Below, piece by piece: positions 21,678-24,170 of a stretch of DNA of 24,170 bases. Within the stretch, counting starts at the first letter, position 1; every line of letters starts with the position of its first letter. The stretch lies in NCBI GenBank assembly GCA_023407175.1, contig JAEYMU010000001.1, forward strand, positions 1-24,170. The letters are read 5' to 3'. Below the pieces are notes generated by a model that was not told where the DNA came from, made no database searches, and saw nothing but the letters and a program-made list of their open reading frames with translations. Made by a program: the position numbers and the translations under genes. This DNA comes from Bacillota bacterium. GTDB lineage: Bacteria > Bacillota_A > Clostridia > Lachnospirales > Lachnospiraceae.

Positions 21678-21690
21678 TAAGGAGGGTATC

Positions 21691-21903
21691 ATGACACTAT
21701 CACCGGCAGAAGTTAAGCAGATATTTCATGAAACATATAATCTGTTTTATAAAAAATGGATCAATCCGGATACGAAATACGATCCAGAATTGATGATGCA
21801 GGAGGCCAGGGAGCTTGATCGAAAGCATGAAGGGCAGAAGATTGTCAGTATTGCGGAACTGATTGCTTGTATCGAGAATGAAAGGAGAATCAGGAGTGAG
21901 TGA
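21691..21903 (+). CDS. Small hypothetical protein (70 aa) after the origin
   Basis: MTLSPAEVKQIFHETYNLFY, then KKWINPDTKYD and a Glu-rich helix. ATG 21691 has AAGGAGGGTATC upstream, the site itself joined to the last iteron. Its end overlaps the start of the large Cys-rich gene by eight bases. Likely part of the replication module; family not recognised. Confidence 0.65.
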   Translation: MTLSPAEVKQIFHETYNLFYKKWINPDTKYDPELMMQEARELDRKHEGQKIVSIAELIACIENERRIRSE

Positions 21904-24076
21904 AGAACTGCAGGAGGTTGTTGACAGGCGTACCCTATGGGTCGGATATGAAATCGGTTCTAATGAGCAGGCAAAGAACATTATCAGGAATAACATCAAT
22001 CGAATGTGTGACAGCTGGATATCTACCGGCTTTGTTCTGAAACAGGCTAGGGATAAGGAATTTTACAAGCAGGACGGCTACAGCTGTATTCAGGATTATG
22101 CGTTTGGTGAGTTCGGAATCAAGAAGCAGAGAGCTTCCAAGCTGATCAAGATTATTGAGGACTTATCGGTTAATGGTAACTCTCCTGTCCTGGAGGATAG
22201 GTGGAAGGAATTTAGCATAGCTAAGCTGGAGGAAATCATTTACCTTGAGGAGGATGATCGGGAATCTGTTCAGCCGGTTATGACTAAAGTTCAGATAAGA
22301 AATATAGGTAAGAATGATAACGCAGAAGTTTCGCCGGCGAAACTCGAACCGGAGCCGGGGAAAATTATTCCGGCGCAAGTAGAATCAGAACCAGCTACAC
22401 CAGTCCAAGCGAGACCCCACAGCATGAATATCGACTTTACAAAAAGTATTGATACCTTGGCGGCAGAATTTGAGGCAAGCGCCGCTTATGATTGCCCGCC
22501 GGGACAATCTGATTGTCGAAGAACTGATTGGGGTCCGGACGGGACATATAACCGTAAGAAAAACGGGCCGAGCAAAGATTGTCTTCGGTGCTGGAAAAAT
22601 TGGTTGACTGTCGAGAAGATAAGTAGAGGTGCCGATCAGGAAGAAATTCAGGAGCCGGCGCAGGCCGAAGCAGATTGTTTTATCCGAGATCAGATCAATG
22701 AGACCGGAGAAGCTGACTTGAAATGTTCTGGAAAAATATCAGAAGATTGTGATAGCTGTGACAAATCAGATCCAGAGCCACCGAAACTATCTTACCTCAA
22801 GTGCCCTTCGTATGATTTTAATAAGCTGCCAGGAAGAGGGTGTTCGGGATGTGTATCTGATCAAACGGAACACGGATGTGCTTATGACCGAACCAGGTAT
22901 CTCGAAGAAATTAAGCGTCAGGATGAATGGCTGATTCATTGTGAGGTTCTTAAGGAAATGTGTAACAGTATCTGTAAGTCCAAGGCGTATATCCTGGAAA
23001 AGAATAATTACAGCATGGAGACGATTAGGGGATTGTCCAGGGGGTCTGTTGAATTTTCTTTTGGCTTCGGAGATGACGGTACCGGGCACAGCAAATACGA
23101 CGCCAGTTATAGAGCCGAGCAGTATCATGTCGAGGAGTTTCATGGCAATGGAAGGTGGATCTTCGAAGCCGGTGAGGTTGATCAGCACGTTTGGAATTTC
23201 AATGGGCGCGAGTGGCATTGTAAAAAAGAGCAAGCCAAAACAGTTACGCCGGATTATGATCCCCCCATTCTTGTGAACGATCGGCCTGAAATTGTGGATA
23301 ATTATCCCGAAACCGTGAACGATGTGGAGAAAAGCGTTATTGAAACAATCGAAGCCGGCAATGCCCTTCCATGCGATACCTGCGGATATGATGTGCAGGG
23401 CTGTTGCGATTATGATAATGAGGATATGCATTGCGTTTGTGGGGATGCATGGAAGCCTCGGGAGCAGGAACAGGTTGAAACCGTAGAGGCTGATATTATC
23501 CAGACGGTACCGGAGGATAAGAAACCGCTATTTTCCGAGAAATATCACGTTAATGAATTGATAAAGCATGAAGAGGAGACGCTTGCTGGCATGCGTGAAT
23601 CGTGGCAGAAGAATAATCCGGATGTGCTTCGTAAACATGAATTAATGCTTCTGGCATATAAAGGTTTATTGATTGACTTGGAATATCCGAACCCTGAACA
23701 GCCCGAGCCGGTTCAGCCGGAGCTACCGACACTGAAGAATAACGATCAGCGAAAGGAATTTATCGAGGCGTATGAGACCTGGCCGATCTGGATTGACCTG
23801 AAGGAAACAGGAGAACGGTATTACCGGTACGATTTGACAGATAAAGTGGCTATGGTTGTTAAGGTTAGCTTAAGGCATGTATATGAGAGCTACAAGGAGA
23901 CCAAAAAAATAGATTTTGATTCAGAGCAGTATTATCTGCTTGGCATTAAAAGTAATTACAGCACTAAAAGCGGATCAGTTTTTCAGGAGGATGCGTCCAG
24001 GACATTTTATGAGTGCTCAAGCAATAAATCTGCGTTGGTTGATTACCTGAAGGATTTTCAGAAGAAAGGAGCCTGA
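21896..24076 (+). CDS. Large multi-domain protein with cysteine clusters
   Basis: 726 residues from GTG 21896, with AAAGGAGAATCAGGA upstream (ATG 21878 is an alternative). Residues ~20-110 are helical and contain a possible HTH (YAFGEFGIKKQRASKLIKII), followed by a Pro/Glu-rich linker. About 22 cysteines fall between ~200 and 516 in clusters (~200-232, ~303-330, ~493-516, e.g. CDTCGYDVQGCCDYD, HCVCGD), probably zinc sites. A separate C-terminal domain begins near 615 (EAYETWPIWIDLKETG). No family is recognised with confidence. Position after the origin suggests a replication or regulatory role, with the N-terminal half possibly binding DNA. Confidence 0.7.
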   Translation: MSEELQEVVDRRTLWVGYEIGSNEQAKNIIRNNINRMCDSWISTGFVLKQARDKEFYKQDGYSCIQDYAFGEFGIKKQRASKLIKIIEDLSVNGNSPVLEDRWKEFSIAKLEEIIYLEEDDRESVQPVMTKVQIRNIGKNDNAEVSPAKLEPEPGKIIPAQVESEPATPVQARPHSMNIDFTKSIDTLAAEFEASAAYDCPPGQSDCRRTDWGPDGTYNRKKNGPSKDCLRCWKNWLTVEKISRGADQEEIQEPAQAEADCFIRDQINETGEADLKCSGKISEDCDSCDKSDPEPPKLSYLKCPSYDFNKLPGRGCSGCVSDQTEHGCAYDRTRYLEEIKRQDEWLIHCEVLKEMCNSICKSKAYILEKNNYSMETIRGLSRGSVEFSFGFGDDGTGHSKYDASYRAEQYHVEEFHGNGRWIFEAGEVDQHVWNFNGREWHCKKEQAKTVTPDYDPPILVNDRPEIVDNYPETVNDVEKSVIETIEAGNALPCDTCGYDVQGCCDYDNEDMHCVCGDAWKPREQEQVETVEADIIQTVPEDKKPLFSEKYHVNELIKHEEETLAGMRESWQKNNPDVLRKHELMLLAYKGLLIDLEYPNPEQPEPVQPELPTLKNNDQRKEFIEAYETWPIWIDLKETGERYYRYDLTDKVAMVVKVSLRHVYESYKETKKIDFDSEQYYLLGIKSNYSTKSGSVFQEDASRTFYECSSNKSALVDYLKDFQKKGA

Positions 24077-24078
24077 TT

Positions 24079-24170
24079 GTGGCAATATTCAAAAAATTAG
24101 ACTTTTGGTCTATTAGCGAAGGTTTGGACGAAATTATGGACTATTGCTTTAATGGCAATGAAAAGGATAG
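24079..24170 (+). CDS. Start of another early gene (truncated by window)
   Basis: From GTG 24079 the frame reads MAIFKKLDFWSISEGLDEIM and stays open to the edge. GAAAGGAGCC lies upstream, overlapping the end of the Cys-rich gene. Only 30 residues are seen; product unknown. Confidence 0.55.
   Translation, partial: MAIFKKLDFWSISEGLDEIMDYCFNGNEKD

Noticed and set aside
22787..23431. Minus-strand 214-codon frame opposite the Cys-rich gene
   Set aside because: Fully antisense to a well-supported long gene, no good ribosome site; hydrophobic look arises from the complementary strand.

Overview
The window looks like chromosome of a low-to-moderate GC Firmicute, most likely a Clostridia/Lachnospiraceae-type gut or soil anaerobe. 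Evidence for this is the strong AGGAGG-type ribosome sites, frequent TTG/GTG starts, consensus sigma-A promoters, and small early-phage genes of clostridial style. The species cannot be named from sequence alone.

Left part (1-7233) is host DNA. It opens with the 3' end of a polymorphic-toxin gene whose C-terminal tip resembles the Tox-ART-HYD1 ADP-ribosyltransferase fold, followed by its probable immunity gene, then about 500 bp with a probable IS66 accessory-gene remnant. Next come an XRE-HTH/methyltransferase fusion and two cyclic-di-GMP genes in tandem (a membrane GGDEF diguanylate cyclase and a CHASE-like/PAS/GGDEF/EAL dual enzyme). A near-consensus promoter then drives a tRNA-Pro(CGG) gene.

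Right part (7234 to the end) is the lysogeny, early-regulation, recombination and replication half of a prophage (or a closely related integrative element) inserted at the 3' end of tRNA-Pro. The integrase stop codon starts at the base after the tRNA discriminator. The tRNA terminator hairpin and a tandem 12-bp repeat (candidate integrase arm sites) lie inside the integrase 3' coding region. Leftward genes are integrase, a SAP/MuF-like protein with its own promoter and operator-like dyad, ImmA-like protease and ImmR-like repressor. The switch region 11037-11198 has two oppositely directed promoters and five TCGAAAT-type half-sites.

Rightward is a long early operon: Cro-like HTH, several very small proteins, one opposing winged-helix-like gene, a divergent double-OB SSB-like protein, a broken small gene with an in-frame TAA, a tandem-AbrB protein with a zinc-ribbon tail, and a tightly coupled recombination block (SbcC/Rad50-like ATPase, RecT, MBL-fold metallohydrolase). 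These are followed by an ERCC4-fold nuclease and a DUF927-type helicase/primase-like ATPase. Just downstream, 21415-21677 holds an array of CGGGAACCG/CGGTTCCCG repeats flanking an AT-rich core, which looks like a replication origin. It is followed by a large cysteine-cluster protein. Structural phage genes are not in view.

Most worth follow-up are: the iteron origin with its helicase and Cys-rich neighbour; the self-regulated SAP/MuF gene together with a possible small RNA whose promoter faces the integrase promoter; the MBL-fold enzyme in the exonuclease position beside RecT; and the crowded tRNA/integrase junction.
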